64,000 bases of DNA, taken from Streptomyces sp. 11x1 (GTDB taxonomy: Bacteria > Actinomycetota > Actinomycetes > Streptomycetales > Streptomycetaceae). Position 1 is the first letter of the stretch, and every line of letters begins with the position of its first letter. The notes beneath the pieces are model-generated. The model did not search any database. It saw only the letters and a program-made list of their open reading frames with translations, and was not told the origin of the DNA. The stretch is taken from assembly GCF_032598905.1 (NCBI RefSeq), contig NZ_CP122458.1, positions 8,581,001 to 8,645,000 on the forward strand. Reading direction: 5' to 3'. Of this stretch, positions 33,571 through 42,064 are shown in pieces. Both the position numbers and the translations under genes were made by a program.

Positions 33571-34794
33571 TCAGGCCACCACGCCGTCCCGGCGCAACGC
33601 TGCGATCTCGTCGTCCGTCATCCCCGCGGCACGCAGCAGCGACCCGGTGTGCTCCCCGAGCGCGGGCACCGCACCCATCCGCGCCTCGTCCCCGCCCGGC
33701 AGCGTGATGGGCGGCAGCAGCGCCCTGAGCGGCCCCACCGGTGAGTCCACTTCCCGCCATCGGTCCCGGGCCGCCAACTGCGGGTGCTCCGCCACCTCCG
33801 TCACATCCCGTAGCCGCGCGCAGGCGATCCCCGCCGCCTCCAGCCGCGCCAGCGCCTCGTCGGTGTCCAGCAGCCCCAGTGCCTCCGCGACGAGCTCGTC
33901 CGTACGGTCCCGGCGCTCGACCCGCGCCGGATTCGTCGCGAACGCCGGGTCGTCCGCCAACTCCGGGCGCCCCAGCACCTGTTCGGCGAGCCGCCGCCAC
34001 TCCCGGTCGTTCTGCACCGACAGCAGCACCCGCCCGCCGTCCGCCGTCGGATAGGCGTCGTACGGCGCGATCACCGCGTGGCCGAGGCCCGTGCGGGCCG
34101 GCGCGCTCCCGCCGTGCATCGCGTGGTGCAGCGGATGCCCCATCCACTCCGCCAGCGCCTCCAGCATCGACACCTCCACCGGCCCGCCCCGCCCGGTCGT
34201 ACCCCGCCGGACGAGCGCCGCGAGAACCCCCGAGAACGCGTACATCCCGGCGGCGATGTCCGCCGCCGGGATGCCCGCCTTCACGGGCCGCTCCGGTGTC
34301 CCCGTCACCGACACCAGCCCGGCCTCGCACTGCACGAGCATGTCGTACGCCCGCTTGCGCGCGTACGGGCCCGACGCCCCGTAGCCGGAGATGTCCACGG
34401 CGATCAGCCGGGGGTGCGCTGCGCACAGCGAGGCCGCGTCCAGGCCGAGCCGGGCCGCCGCGCCGTGCGCGAGGTTCTGCACGAACACGTCCGCGTCCGC
34501 CACCAGCCGGCGTACGACGGCCAGTCCGCGCGGGTCCTTCAGGTCCAGCGCGAGGGACTCCTTGCCCCGGTTGCACCACACGAAGTGCGAGGCCAGGCCC
34601 CGGGCCGCGGTGTCGTAGCCGCGGGCGAAGTCACCGCCGTCCACCCGCTCGACCTTGATGACCCGGGCGCCGAGGTCGGCGAGCTGCCGGGTGGCGAAGG
34701 GGGCCGCGACGGCCTGCTCTACGGCGACGACGGTGATGCCGTCGAGGGGCAGGGGGTCACCGGCGCGGGGGAGTGGAGACATGCCGTGGATCAT
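33571..34794 (-). CDS. CaiB/BaiF family (class III) CoA transferase
   Basis: 407-residue cytoplasmic CoA transferase. GITVVAVEQAVAAPFATRQLADLGARVIKVER at the N-terminus and VWCNRGKESLALDLK are family hallmarks; RAYDMLVQCEAGL supplies the acyl-binding Asp151. IAAGMYAFSGVLAAL and VSMLEALAEWMGHPL continue the pattern. The substrate is unknown. A second in-frame ATG 12 bases downstream (MSPLPRAG) could also be the start. It is monocistronic. Confidence 0.92.
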   Translation of the reverse strand: MIHGMSPLPRAGDPLPLDGITVVAVEQAVAAPFATRQLADLGARVIKVERVDGGDFARGYDTAARGLASHFVWCNRGKESLALDLKDPRGLAVVRRLVADADVFVQNLAHGAAARLGLDAASLCAAHPRLIAVDISGYGASGPYARKRAYDMLVQCEAGLVSVTGTPERPVKAGIPAADIAAGMYAFSGVLAALVRRGTTGRGGPVEVSMLEALAEWMGHPLHHAMHGGSAPARTGLGHAVIAPYDAYPTADGGRVLLSVQNDREWRRLAEQVLGRPELADDPAFATNPARVERRDRTDELVAEALGLLDTDEALARLEAAGIACARLRDVTEVAEHPQLAARDRWREVDSPVGPLRALLPPITLPGGDEARMGAVPALGEHTGSLLRAAGMTDDEIAALRRDGVVA

Positions 34795-34901
34795 GTCCCC
34801 GCCGGGGCGCGGTTGTCACCAGGGAGTGCCGCGTGTCACGTGCCCAGGCGACGCGCCCCGGGGTCGGCGGCCTCCGGCCCGTCCCCCGAACGGGCCGGAG
34901 G

Positions 34902-35684
34902 TCACCTGGGCCCCGCCGCGTAGGTGCGGACCGCGAGCGGTACGAACACCGCGAGCAGCAGCGCGCACCAGAGCAGCGACCCGGCGACGGGATGCGTCAC
35001 CGGCCATGCGGCGCCCTCCGGCACGGCCGCGTTCCCGAAGAGGTCGCGCAGGGCCGTGGCGAGGGCGCTGATCGGGTTCCACTCGGCGGCGGTGCGCAGC
35101 CAGCCAGGCAGACCCTCGGTCGGGATGTACGCGCTGGAGAGCAGCGGCAGGAGGAAGGCGGCACCGCCCAGCTGTCCGGACGCCTCCTCGTTGCGGGTGA
35201 GCAGCCCCAGGAAGATGCCGATCCACACGCACGCGAACCGGAACAGCAGCAACAGCCCGAACCCGCCGGCCGCCGCGAGCGCGCCCCCCTCGATCCGCCA
35301 GCCCACCGCCAGCCCGACCAGCAGGAACAGCACCGTCCCCGCGACCGTGACCACCACGTCCGCCAGCGCCTGGCCCAGGGGCACGGCGGCCCGGCTCATG
35401 GGCAGCGTCCGGAAGCGGTCCATCACGCCTCGGTGGGTGTCCTGGGCGGCCTGGAACATCCCGGTCATGATCCCGCCGGAGGCGGTCGCCACCAGCAGAC
35501 CGGGCACCAGGAACCGCCGGTACTCCTCGCCGGGCACGGCGAGGGCGCTGCCGAAGACGTACCCGAAGAACAGCAGCATCGAGATGGGCATGATCTGGGT
35601 GAGGATCAGCAGGCCCGGGTTGTTGCGGACCCGCCGCAGCTGCCGGCCCAGCATCGCCGTGCCGTCGTACGCCAACGAGCTCAC
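34902..35684 (-). CDS. ABC-2 type transporter permease (DrrB-like)
   Basis: 260-residue permease with about six hydrophobic segments: LILTQIMPISMLLFFGYVFG, FLVPGLLVATASGGIMTG, VVVTVAGTVLFLLVGLAVG, FGLLLLFRFACVWIGIFLG, FLLPLLSSAYIP and LLWCALLLAVFVPLAV. The layout matches daunorubicin-resistance DrrB permeases. GTG start overlapping the ATPase stop (GTGA). Together with the ATPase and the divergent TetR it forms an efflux module whose substrate is unknown. Confidence 0.9.
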   Translation of the reverse strand: MSSLAYDGTAMLGRQLRRVRNNPGLLILTQIMPISMLLFFGYVFGSALAVPGEEYRRFLVPGLLVATASGGIMTGMFQAAQDTHRGVMDRFRTLPMSRAAVPLGQALADVVVTVAGTVLFLLVGLAVGWRIEGGALAAAGGFGLLLLFRFACVWIGIFLGLLTRNEEASGQLGGAAFLLPLLSSAYIPTEGLPGWLRTAAEWNPISALATALRDLFGNAAVPEGAAWPVTHPVAGSLLWCALLLAVFVPLAVRTYAAGPR

Positions 35685-36721
35685 GCCGCACGTCCCTTGA
35701 GGTCGCGCCCGTCGTGTCGCTCGTGTCGCTCGTGTCGGTCGTGTCGCTCGTGTCGGTCGAGTCGGTCGTGTGGGTCGCGGAGACCCGTCGGCGCGCTGTC
35801 GGTGAGACGGAGGAACACGTCGTCGAGCGTGGGCGGGCGCAGGCTCGCGTCGAGCAACGGCACGCCCGCCGCGTCGAGTTCCCGCACCAGTCGGGGGAGC
35901 GTGAGCGTGGGATCGAGCGCGATCGCACCGACGGCGTGCCGGTCGTGGTCGAACGAGGGCTCCGCGCCGGTCAGTTGGTCGAGGACACCCGCCGCCGCCG
36001 TCATCGCGTCCGGGTGGGCGACGACGACCTCCGCGAACGAGCCGATGAGTGCCTTGAGTTGGGGCGGCGAGCCGCTGTGGGCGATCCGGCCCCGATCCAT
36101 CAGCACGATCCGGTCGGCGAGTTGGTCGGCCTCCTCCAGATACTGCGTGGTCAGCAGCACGGTCGTCCCCTCCTCCTTCAGGGCCCGCACGGCGTCCCAG
36201 GTCCGGCTGCGGCTGACCGGGTCGAGGCCGGTGGTGGGCTCGTCCAGGAAGAGCACCGCCGGGTGCCGGATGAGACTGGCCGCGAGGTCGAGCCGACGGC
36301 GCATACCCCCCGAGTAGGTGGAGGCCGGCCGGTCGGCGGCCTCGGTCAGACCGAAGCGGTCGAGGAGTTCGGCCGCGCGGGCCGCCGTGTCGCGGACCCG
36401 GTGCAGCCGGGCGAACAGTCGCAGGTTCTGCCGTCCGGTGAGGTCGCCGTCGACCGACGCGTACTGCCCGGTCACCCCGATCACCCGCCGGACGGCGGCC
36501 GGCTCCCGCACGAGGTCGTGGCCCGCGATCCGGGCCGACCCGGCGTCCGGCCGCAGCAGGGTCGCCAGCAGCCGTACGGCTGTCGTCTTGCCCGCGCCGT
36601 TCGGGCCGAGCATCCCGACCACCGTGCCCTCCTCCACGGCCAGATCGAGACCGCGCACGGCACGAACGTCGCCGAAGCTCTTCTCCAGACCCTGACTAAG
36701 TACAGCGTACGTAGTAGTCAT
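35681..36721 (-). CDS. ABC transporter ATP-binding protein (DrrA-like)
   Basis: 346-residue ATPase: Walker A GPNGAGKTT, Q-loop VTGQYASVD, signature YSGGMRRRLDLA, Walker B VLFLDEPTTGLD, then the DrrA-type C-terminal domain. The last 25 or so residues are an imperfect Arg/His/Asp/Glu repeat (RHERHD type) encoded by short tandem DNA repeats. ATG 36721 lacks a Shine-Dalgarno and sits about 7 bases after TATGGT, so it is probably leaderless. One TetR operator lies inside the first codons and another just upstream. Confidence 0.92.
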   Translation of the reverse strand: MTTTYAVLSQGLEKSFGDVRAVRGLDLAVEEGTVVGMLGPNGAGKTTAVRLLATLLRPDAGSARIAGHDLVREPAAVRRVIGVTGQYASVDGDLTGRQNLRLFARLHRVRDTAARAAELLDRFGLTEAADRPASTYSGGMRRRLDLAASLIRHPAVLFLDEPTTGLDPVSRSRTWDAVRALKEEGTTVLLTTQYLEEADQLADRIVLMDRGRIAHSGSPPQLKALIGSFAEVVVAHPDAMTAAAGVLDQLTGAEPSFDHDRHAVGAIALDPTLTLPRLVRELDAAGVPLLDASLRPPTLDDVFLRLTDSAPTGLRDPHDRLDRHERHDRHERHERHDGRDLKGRAA

Positions 36722-36757
36722 GGGTGGACCATAGCGCATTACGTACGCTGTACGTAA
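36696..36757. promoter_or_regulatory. twin TetR-type operators between ABC and TetR genes
   Basis: TTACGTACGCTGTACGTAA (36739-36757) is a perfect 8-bp-arm inverted repeat. CTAAGTACAGCGTACGTAG (36696-36714) is an imperfect copy in inverse orientation inside the start of the ATPase gene. Centres are 43 bases apart. The first sits between the two divergent promoters. Confidence 0.75.
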
Positions 36758-36784
36758 CTAGGATGGTGGCCGAGGTGATGATCG

Positions 36785-37492
36785 ATGGCTGGCCGAGCGG
36801 CCCGACCCGAAGTGATCTGGGCGCGTCCCGAGCGCACCGGCCGGGGCCCGAGGCCCGCGTTCAGCCGCGCCGACATCGCGGCGGCGGCCGTGCGCCTCGC
36901 CGACGCGGGCGGCCTCGACGCCGCGTCCATGCGCCACGTGGCCGCCGAGCTGGGCTGCGGCACGATGTCGCTCTACAACTACGTGCCGCGCAAGGAGGAC
37001 CTGTACGAGCTGATGGTCGACGTGGTCGCCGGGGAGCACGAGCTGTGGGAGCCGGGCGGGGACTGGCGGGCCGATCTGCGCCGGGTGGCCCACCAGACGC
37101 GTGACCTGCTGCGCCGGCATCCCTGGATGCCCCGGCTGATGTCGCCGGTCTACGGGTTCAGTCCCAACAGCCTGCGGTTTCTGGAGCACTGCATGGCCTG
37201 CATGGACTCGCTCGACGCGCCGTACGGGACGAAGATGCAGCTCCTGGGGATGCTGAACGGGTGCGTGACGACCTACGTCGCGAACGAGCTGGCGACCGCC
37301 GAGCGGGTGCGCTCACTGCCGTGGTCGGAGGAGCGTGAGAACGAGGTCCGGATCGCGTACCTCGGCGGGCAGATCGCGAGCGGGGCGTATCCGCGGCTGG
37401 CCGCGGCCTTCACGGAGGACTCCGGGCCGATCGATCTGGAGGCCGTGTTCGAGTGGATGCTGGACAGGGTCCTGGACTCGTTCGCGCCGTAG
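36785..37492 (+). CDS. TetR/AcrR family repressor of the ABC exporter
   Basis: 235-residue regulator. The HTH is FSRADIAAAAVRLADAGGLDAASMRHVAAELGCGTMSLYNYVPRKEDLYELM in order, and the C-terminal part resembles the TetR_C_1 ligand-binding domain (SPVYGFSPNSLRFLEHCMACMD). It is divergent from the ABC genes with two matching inverted repeats in between, the classic self- and exporter-repressing layout. A TAGGAT -10-like box overlaps the operator side. The inducer is probably the exported compound. Confidence 0.92.
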   Translation: MAGRAARPEVIWARPERTGRGPRPAFSRADIAAAAVRLADAGGLDAASMRHVAAELGCGTMSLYNYVPRKEDLYELMVDVVAGEHELWEPGGDWRADLRRVAHQTRDLLRRHPWMPRLMSPVYGFSPNSLRFLEHCMACMDSLDAPYGTKMQLLGMLNGCVTTYVANELATAERVRSLPWSEERENEVRIAYLGGQIASGAYPRLAAAFTEDSGPIDLEAVFEWMLDRVLDSFAP

Positions 37493-37519
37493 GGGATGCC
37501 CCGGAACACGCCTGGGGCC

Positions 37520-38722
37520 CTACAGCAGGGTGAACTGGCCCTCCGGGCCCTCCTCCCGGTGGTCCAGGACCGAGGCGGGCCGGCGGGAGGAGTCCGGGAC
37601 CGGGAGTACTCCCGCCCGGCGCAGGTCCGCTGTCGTGATCGCGTTCTCGACCGTCAACTCGGCCTGTCGCGGCCGTAGTTCGGCCAGCAACGCCAGGACG
37701 GTGATCAGTTCGAGCAGCTCCGACGTCCAGGCCTGCGGCCAGGTCGTCGGGCGGATCGCCTCCAGGGTGCCCGGCTCCGCCGGTTCCGTTCTGCGGGTGA
37801 ACCACTCCTCCAGCACACGGACACCGCCGACGTGGAAGTCCCAGGCCTCGGCCGGGACGGGGGAGATGCGGCCCTCGTCGACGACGAGGCTCTCCGCGTC
37901 GCGGTCGTAGCGGACGTCGACCGGGCGGGAGGGGAGCGGGGCGCGCACGTACGGGCGACGGCCGCCGGGGAGCTTGGGCCGGTCGCCGTCGCGGCGCATG
38001 AGCCACAGGGCGCGGCGGCCCAGCTCGACGCCGCGCGACCAGACGTCCGGGTCGGCGGCCAGGGGCACTTCGACACCGTCGGGGCCGGGGCGCGCGGCCA
38101 CCAGGATCCAGGCGAGGACGTCGACGGGATCGACCGGATCGACGGGGCCGGTGCGGAGGTGCTCGCCGAGGTACGCCGTCAGCCCCGGCGCGAGGTTCGG
38201 TTCGGCGGCCCCGGGGCGGCGGTACAGCGGGTGGACGCCGCCGATGCGGGGGCCGTGGAGCGGCGCGAGCGGGAGGACGGACGACGCGAGGAGCAGGGGT
38301 CCGGAGGGCTCCGGGGCCGACGTCTGCTCGACCACGAAGACCTGCCGCTCGTCCGCCACCCGCCACAGCTCGGGACGGGCCGAGTCGATGAGGCGGTGGT
38401 CGGGGATGACCCATTGCTCGTCGAAGGGGGCGGCCAGGACGCGGACCGGCTCCGGGCAGGGGCCCGACTCCCGGACCAGCCGGCCGGTACCGGTGGACCG
38501 GCCCGGCAGCTGCGCCACCGCCGAGGTGAGCGTGCGGGAACGCGTGGGGACGAACAGGGTCTCGCGGTCCGGGCCCTCCGCCTTCACCAGGGCGTCCCAG
38601 CGGGCCTTCAGGGACACGGCGTCGGGGGCCGTCGGCCACCCCCGGCCCAGCCGTGGCGGTGCGACGGACCACGGCATGAGGTCCGCGAGTCGCGGAGCGT
38701 CGTCGGGCGTCACGCTGGGCAT
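37520..38722 (-). CDS. orphan type ISP restriction-enzyme C-terminal-like protein
   Basis: 400-residue protein resembling the specificity (target-recognition) half of type ISP restriction-modification enzymes. PWSVAPPRLGRGWPTAPDAVSLKARWDALV opens it in order, and APFDEQWVIPDHRLIDSARPELW and WDFHVGGVRVLEEWFTRR match the family C-terminal domain as I recall it. The nuclease, helicase and methyltransferase parts are absent and no such genes are nearby. Free-standing copies are common in Streptomyces and their job is unknown. The gene is followed at 37492 by the convergent TetR. Confidence 0.7.
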   Translation of the reverse strand: MPSVTPDDAPRLADLMPWSVAPPRLGRGWPTAPDAVSLKARWDALVKAEGPDRETLFVPTRSRTLTSAVAQLPGRSTGTGRLVRESGPCPEPVRVLAAPFDEQWVIPDHRLIDSARPELWRVADERQVFVVEQTSAPEPSGPLLLASSVLPLAPLHGPRIGGVHPLYRRPGAAEPNLAPGLTAYLGEHLRTGPVDPVDPVDVLAWILVAARPGPDGVEVPLAADPDVWSRGVELGRRALWLMRRDGDRPKLPGGRRPYVRAPLPSRPVDVRYDRDAESLVVDEGRISPVPAEAWDFHVGGVRVLEEWFTRRTEPAEPGTLEAIRPTTWPQAWTSELLELITVLALLAELRPRQAELTVENAITTADLRRAGVLPVPDSSRRPASVLDHREEGPEGQFTLL

Positions 38723-38734
38723 CGTACGGCCTCG

Positions 38735-39484
38735 TCAGGGGGCGTCGAGGGTCACGGTGAACGAGAAGCGGTCGCCGCGGTAGTGGATGACCGCCACGTC
38801 GAGGACGCGGCCGGACTCGTCGCGGGTGACGCCCGTGTAGTGCAGGATCGGGCTGAGCAGCGGGACCTGGAGCAGGCGGGCGGTCTCCGGGTCGGCGATG
38901 CGGGCCTCGACGGTGTCGGTGATCCGGCCGATGCCCACGCCCACGACATCGCGCAGCACCTTGGTCATCGGCCAGCGGAGCAGGTCGTCACGGTCGATGC
39001 GTTCAACCAGCTCGGGGCGGACGTAGTTGCGGGCGTGGTTGGTGGGCTCGCCCGTCCGCTCGTCGCCGCGCAGCCGGTGGTAGGTGGCCACCTCGGTCAA
39101 GTCCGGGAAGTACTGCGCGAGTTCACCCGACAGGGGGGTGCTGCCGTGGTCCAACAGCTCGGTCGTCATCCCCGACTGCTGGGCCACGATCGCGTCCACG
39201 GAACCGAGCAGCCGCACCGGGGAGCCCCGCTGGGCGCTCGGCTCGATGAACGTACCGCGCCGGCGGTGCCGGCTGATCAGCCCCTCGTCCTCCAGCTCCT
39301 TCAGCGCCTGCCGCATGGTCAGCACACTCACGCCGTAGTGCCCGGCCAGCTGTTCCTCGGTCGGCAGCCGCAGCGACTCCTGCGGCGACCGGCCGAGTAT
39401 CGAGGCGCGCAGCGACTGCGACACCTGATACCAGAGCGGCAGTTTGCGGTTCAGGACGATCGAGTCCGGAGCGAATGAGGTCAC
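38735..39484 (-). CDS. GntR family regulator, HutC/UTRA type
   Basis: 249-residue regulator: winged HTH (LPLWYQVSQSLRASILG, LRLPTEEQLAGHYGVSVLTMRQALKELEDEGLISRHRRRGTF) followed by a UTRA ligand domain (TEVATYHRLRGDERTGEP, IRDRVLDVAVIHYRGDRFSF-like end). GTG start, 28 bases after the hmgA stop, so the two are probably one transcript. That placement suggests it senses a tyrosine-catabolism intermediate (inference). Confidence 0.88.
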   Translation of the reverse strand: MTSFAPDSIVLNRKLPLWYQVSQSLRASILGRSPQESLRLPTEEQLAGHYGVSVLTMRQALKELEDEGLISRHRRRGTFIEPSAQRGSPVRLLGSVDAIVAQQSGMTTELLDHGSTPLSGELAQYFPDLTEVATYHRLRGDERTGEPTNHARNYVRPELVERIDRDDLLRWPMTKVLRDVVGVGIGRITDTVEARIADPETARLLQVPLLSPILHYTGVTRDESGRVLDVAVIHYRGDRFSFTVTLDAP

Positions 39485-39512
39485 GACGGTATCCGTACCC
39501 GGCCCCAGGCCC

Positions 39513-40838
39513 TCAGTGCAACGGGCCGAAGTGGCGCCGGAGCCCGGACCACACGTCGTCGTACCCGCGCTGCAGCCGCTCCGAGCGGGCCGCCTGCTCG
39601 GTGGTGAGGACGGGCCAGCGCGTCTCGAACATGAACGCGAGCCCGTCGTCCACCCGCTGCGGCTTCAGCTCCGCCGCGCTCGCCCGGTCGAAGGTCTCCC
39701 GGTCCGGGCCGTGCGCCGACATCATGTTGTGCAGCGAGCCGCCCCCGGGCACGAATCCCCCTTCTCCGGCGGTCTTCGCGTCGTACGCGCCCTCGATCAG
39801 GCCCATGTACTCGCTCATCACGTTCCGGTGGAAGTAGGGCGGCCGGAACGTGTCCTCGCCCACCAGCCAGCGCGGCGCGAACACCACGAAGTCCACCGCC
39901 GCGAGCCCCGGGGTGTCGCTCGGCGAGGTCAGCACCGTGAAGATCGACGGGTCCGGGTGGTCGTACGAGATCGTCCCGATGACATTGAAACGGCGCAGGT
40001 CGTAGACGTACGGGGTGTGGTTGCCGTGCCAGGCGACGACGTCGAGCGGGGAGTGGTCGTAGATGGCCGTCCAGAGGTTGCCGCAGAACTTGTTCACCAC
40101 CTCCACCGGGCCCTCGACGTCCTCGTACGCGGCCACCGGCGCCCGGAAGTCACGGGCGTTGGCAAGGCCGTTGGCGCCGATCGGGCCGAGGTCGGGGAGG
40201 CGGAAGGGGGCGCCGTAGTTCTCGCAGACGTAGCCGCGGGCGGAGGCGTCGAGGAGGTCGACGCGGAAGCGGACGCCCCGGGGGATCAGGGCGACCTCAC
40301 CAGGTTCGGCGCGCAGCAGGCCGAACTCCGTGCGCAGCAGGAGGCCGCCCCGCTCCGGGACGATCAGAAGTTCGCCGTCCGCGTCGCCGAAGACCCGCTC
40401 CATGGCGGAATTGGCGTGATACAGGTGCACGGTCATGCCCGAGCGCCGCGCCGCGTCCCCGTTGCCGCCGAGGGTCCACAGGCCCGAGAGGAAGTCGGTG
40501 CCCGCCGGGGGCTCCGGCAGGGGGTTCCAGCGCAGGCGGTTGGGGTCGGGGACGGTCTCGGTGAAGGGGGCCGTGCGCAGCGCGCCGTTGTCCGTGCGCG
40601 TGAACGCGGGGTGCGCGGCGGACGGGCGGATCCGGTACAGCCAGGAGCGGCGGTTGTGCGGCCTCGGTTCGGTGAACGCGGTGCCGCTGAGCTGCTCCGC
40701 GTACAGGCCGAGCGGGGCGCGCTGCGGGGAGTTGCGGCCGTGCGGCAGCGCGCCCGGGACTGCCTCCGAGGCGTGTTCGTTGCCGAAGCCGGTGAGGTAC
40801 TCCAGTCCCTCGGCCGTCTTCCTCGCGTCCCCGTTCAT
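39513..40838 (-). CDS. hmgA: homogentisate 1,2-dioxygenase
   Basis: 441-residue Fe(II) ring-cleaving dioxygenase converting homogentisate to maleylacetoacetate in tyrosine degradation. [57 protein letters not shown] and the iron-site segment [18 protein letters not shown] are all present in order, as is [18 protein letters not shown]. The ATG at 40838 has GAGGGAG; a longer frame runs into the repeat region and was rejected. Loss of this gene typically gives brown pyomelanin. Followed by a HutC-type GntR regulator. Confidence 0.96.
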   Translation of the reverse strand: MNGDARKTAEGLEYLTGFGNEHASEAVPGALPHGRNSPQRAPLGLYAEQLSGTAFTEPRPHNRRSWLYRIRPSAAHPAFTRTDNGALRTAPFTETVPDPNRLRWNPLPEPPAGTDFLSGLWTLGGNGDAARRSGMTVHLYHANSAMERVFGDADGELLIVPERGGLLLRTEFGLLRAEPGEVALIPRGVRFRVDLLDASARGYVCENYGAPFRLPDLGPIGANGLANARDFRAPVAAYEDVEGPVEVVNKFCGNLWTAIYDHSPLDVVAWHGNHTPYVYDLRRFNVIGTISYDHPDPSIFTVLTSPSDTPGLAAVDFVVFAPRWLVGEDTFRPPYFHRNVMSEYMGLIEGAYDAKTAGEGGFVPGGGSLHNMMSAHGPDRETFDRASAAELKPQRVDDGLAFMFETRWPVLTTEQAARSERLQRGYDDVWSGLRRHFGPLH

Positions 40839-40872
40839 GCCCGCTCCCTCGCGATCCCGATTCCTGTGCTTC

Positions 40873-40901
40873 ACCGTAGGATTCGGCCGGGGTGGGTGCA
40901 A
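40873..40901 (-). promoter_or_regulatory. hmgA promoter
   Basis: On the minus strand TTGCAC-N17-TACGGT, ending about 35 bases before the hmgA ATG. Good match to a housekeeping Streptomyces promoter. Confidence 0.65.
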
Positions 40902-40918
40902 GGGGACGAGGCGGCGGC

Positions 40919-41014
40919 GGGGCGCCGACGGGCGACAACCGGACGTCGGCGGGGCGCAGACGTGCGACAACCGGACGTCGGCGGGGCGCAGACGTGCGAC
41001 AACCGGACGTCGGC
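40919..41014. repeat. three tandem 32-bp repeats upstream of hmgA
   Basis: Units at 40919-40950, 40951-40982 and 40983-41014. The last two are identical; the first differs at a few bases. Each carries GACAACCGGACGTCGGC. They begin 17 bases beyond the hmgA -35. The rest of the 381-bp gap up to the TetR gene shows no reading frame I trust. Confidence 0.92.
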
Positions 41015-41219
41015 GGGGCGTCCGCAGCTCGGGTGCATCGGGCGGAGGGGGAGAACCGGACCGCGAGGAGATCCGTCCTGTCAGTGCGGTGCTCTAGTCT
41101 CCCGGCAGGCTGAGGGTGTGCGGATGTTCGGTGTTCGCACGGTCCAGCGCTGAGCGGGAGCTGCGGTACCGGCCGTACTGATATTCGGACAGCTCATCGG
41201 ACCTAGGCGGAAAGGCATC

Positions 41220-41837
41220 ATGAAGCCCGTGTCCCAGGCGACCTCCCTGCGCCGTGCCCCCGTGCAACGGCGCAGTGCCGAACGACTGACCAGGATCCTC
41301 GACGCCTGCGCCGACCTCCTCGACGAGGTCGGCTACGACGCGCTGAGCACCCGCGCCGTGGCGCTGCGCGCGGGTGTGCCCATCGGCTCCGTCTACCGCT
41401 TCTTCGGCAACAAGCGCGCGATGGCCGACGCGCTGGCCGAACGCAACCTGGACCGTTTCACCGACCGGGTCACCCGCCGCCTCCAGGGGACGGGCGGCCG
41501 GGACTGGCGCACCGCGATGGACGCCGTGCTCGACGAGTACCTCGACATGAAGCGCAACGCCCCGGGCTTCGCCCTCATCGACTTCGGCAACCAGATCCCG
41601 GTCGGCGGCAGCCGGCAGGAGCCCAACCACCGGGTCGCCGACCGTCTGTCCGACCTGCTCTCCGCGTTCATCGGCCGCACCCCCGACGAGGACCTGCGCC
41701 GCACCTTCCTGATCGCCGTCGAGACCGCCGACACCTTGGTGCACCTGGCCTTCCGGGTCTCCCCGGAGGGTGACGAGCGGATCATCCAGGAGATGCGGGA
41801 GCTGCTGCGGGCCTATCTCGCGCGCGTGCTGGACTGA
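41220..41837 (+). CDS. TetR family regulator (SCO1712-like)
   Basis: 205-residue TetR protein. HTH segment: RLTRILDACADLLDEVGYDALSTRAVALRAGVPIGSVYRFFGNKRAMADAL, followed by an all-helical ligand domain. GGAAAGG precedes the ATG. By position between hmgA and the citrate transporter it corresponds, from memory, to S. coelicolor SCO1712, reported as a down-regulator of antibiotic production; I hold that link loosely. A strong inverted repeat lies 134 bases downstream, before the molybdopterin enzyme gene, and is a plausible target. Confidence 0.9.
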   Translation: MKPVSQATSLRRAPVQRRSAERLTRILDACADLLDEVGYDALSTRAVALRAGVPIGSVYRFFGNKRAMADALAERNLDRFTDRVTRRLQGTGGRDWRTAMDAVLDEYLDMKRNAPGFALIDFGNQIPVGGSRQEPNHRVADRLSDLLSAFIGRTPDEDLRRTFLIAVETADTLVHLAFRVSPEGDERIIQEMRELLRAYLARVLD

Positions 41838-41970
41838 GCCCCGCCCGGGGGTCCGGAGCGTCCCGCCGGGCCCCCGCGCCGACCGCCTCCGTGCGCCGAC
41901 CGTGCCCGTGCGGCCGCCCCCTCGTTCTCGCTGTTTCCCGACAAGACCCGCGGCAGCCCCTCCCCGTGAT

Positions 41971-41988
41971 GCATACCGGTCGGTATGC
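41971..41988. promoter_or_regulatory. TetR-type operator GCATACCG-GT-CGGTATGC
   Basis: Perfect 8-bp arms with a 2-base centre, overlapping TATGCT (41984-41989), a likely -10 for the molybdopterin oxidoreductase gene. Typical TetR-family operator form. Confidence 0.7.
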
Positions 41989-42064
41989 TCGGCTCGGTGT
42001 CGCGTGTCCGCACGCGGCCCTCGTCCGAGCGTCACCGTCGCCGCCGCCCCCTCCGGGAGGACCC

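Noticed and set aside
37520..38722. Complete restriction-modification system
   Set aside because: Only the specificity-like domain is present; no methyltransferase, helicase or nuclease gene in the neighbourhood.
40919..41014. Tandem 32-bp repeats considered as a CRISPR array
   Set aside because: Units are directly contiguous with no unique spacers and there are no cas genes.
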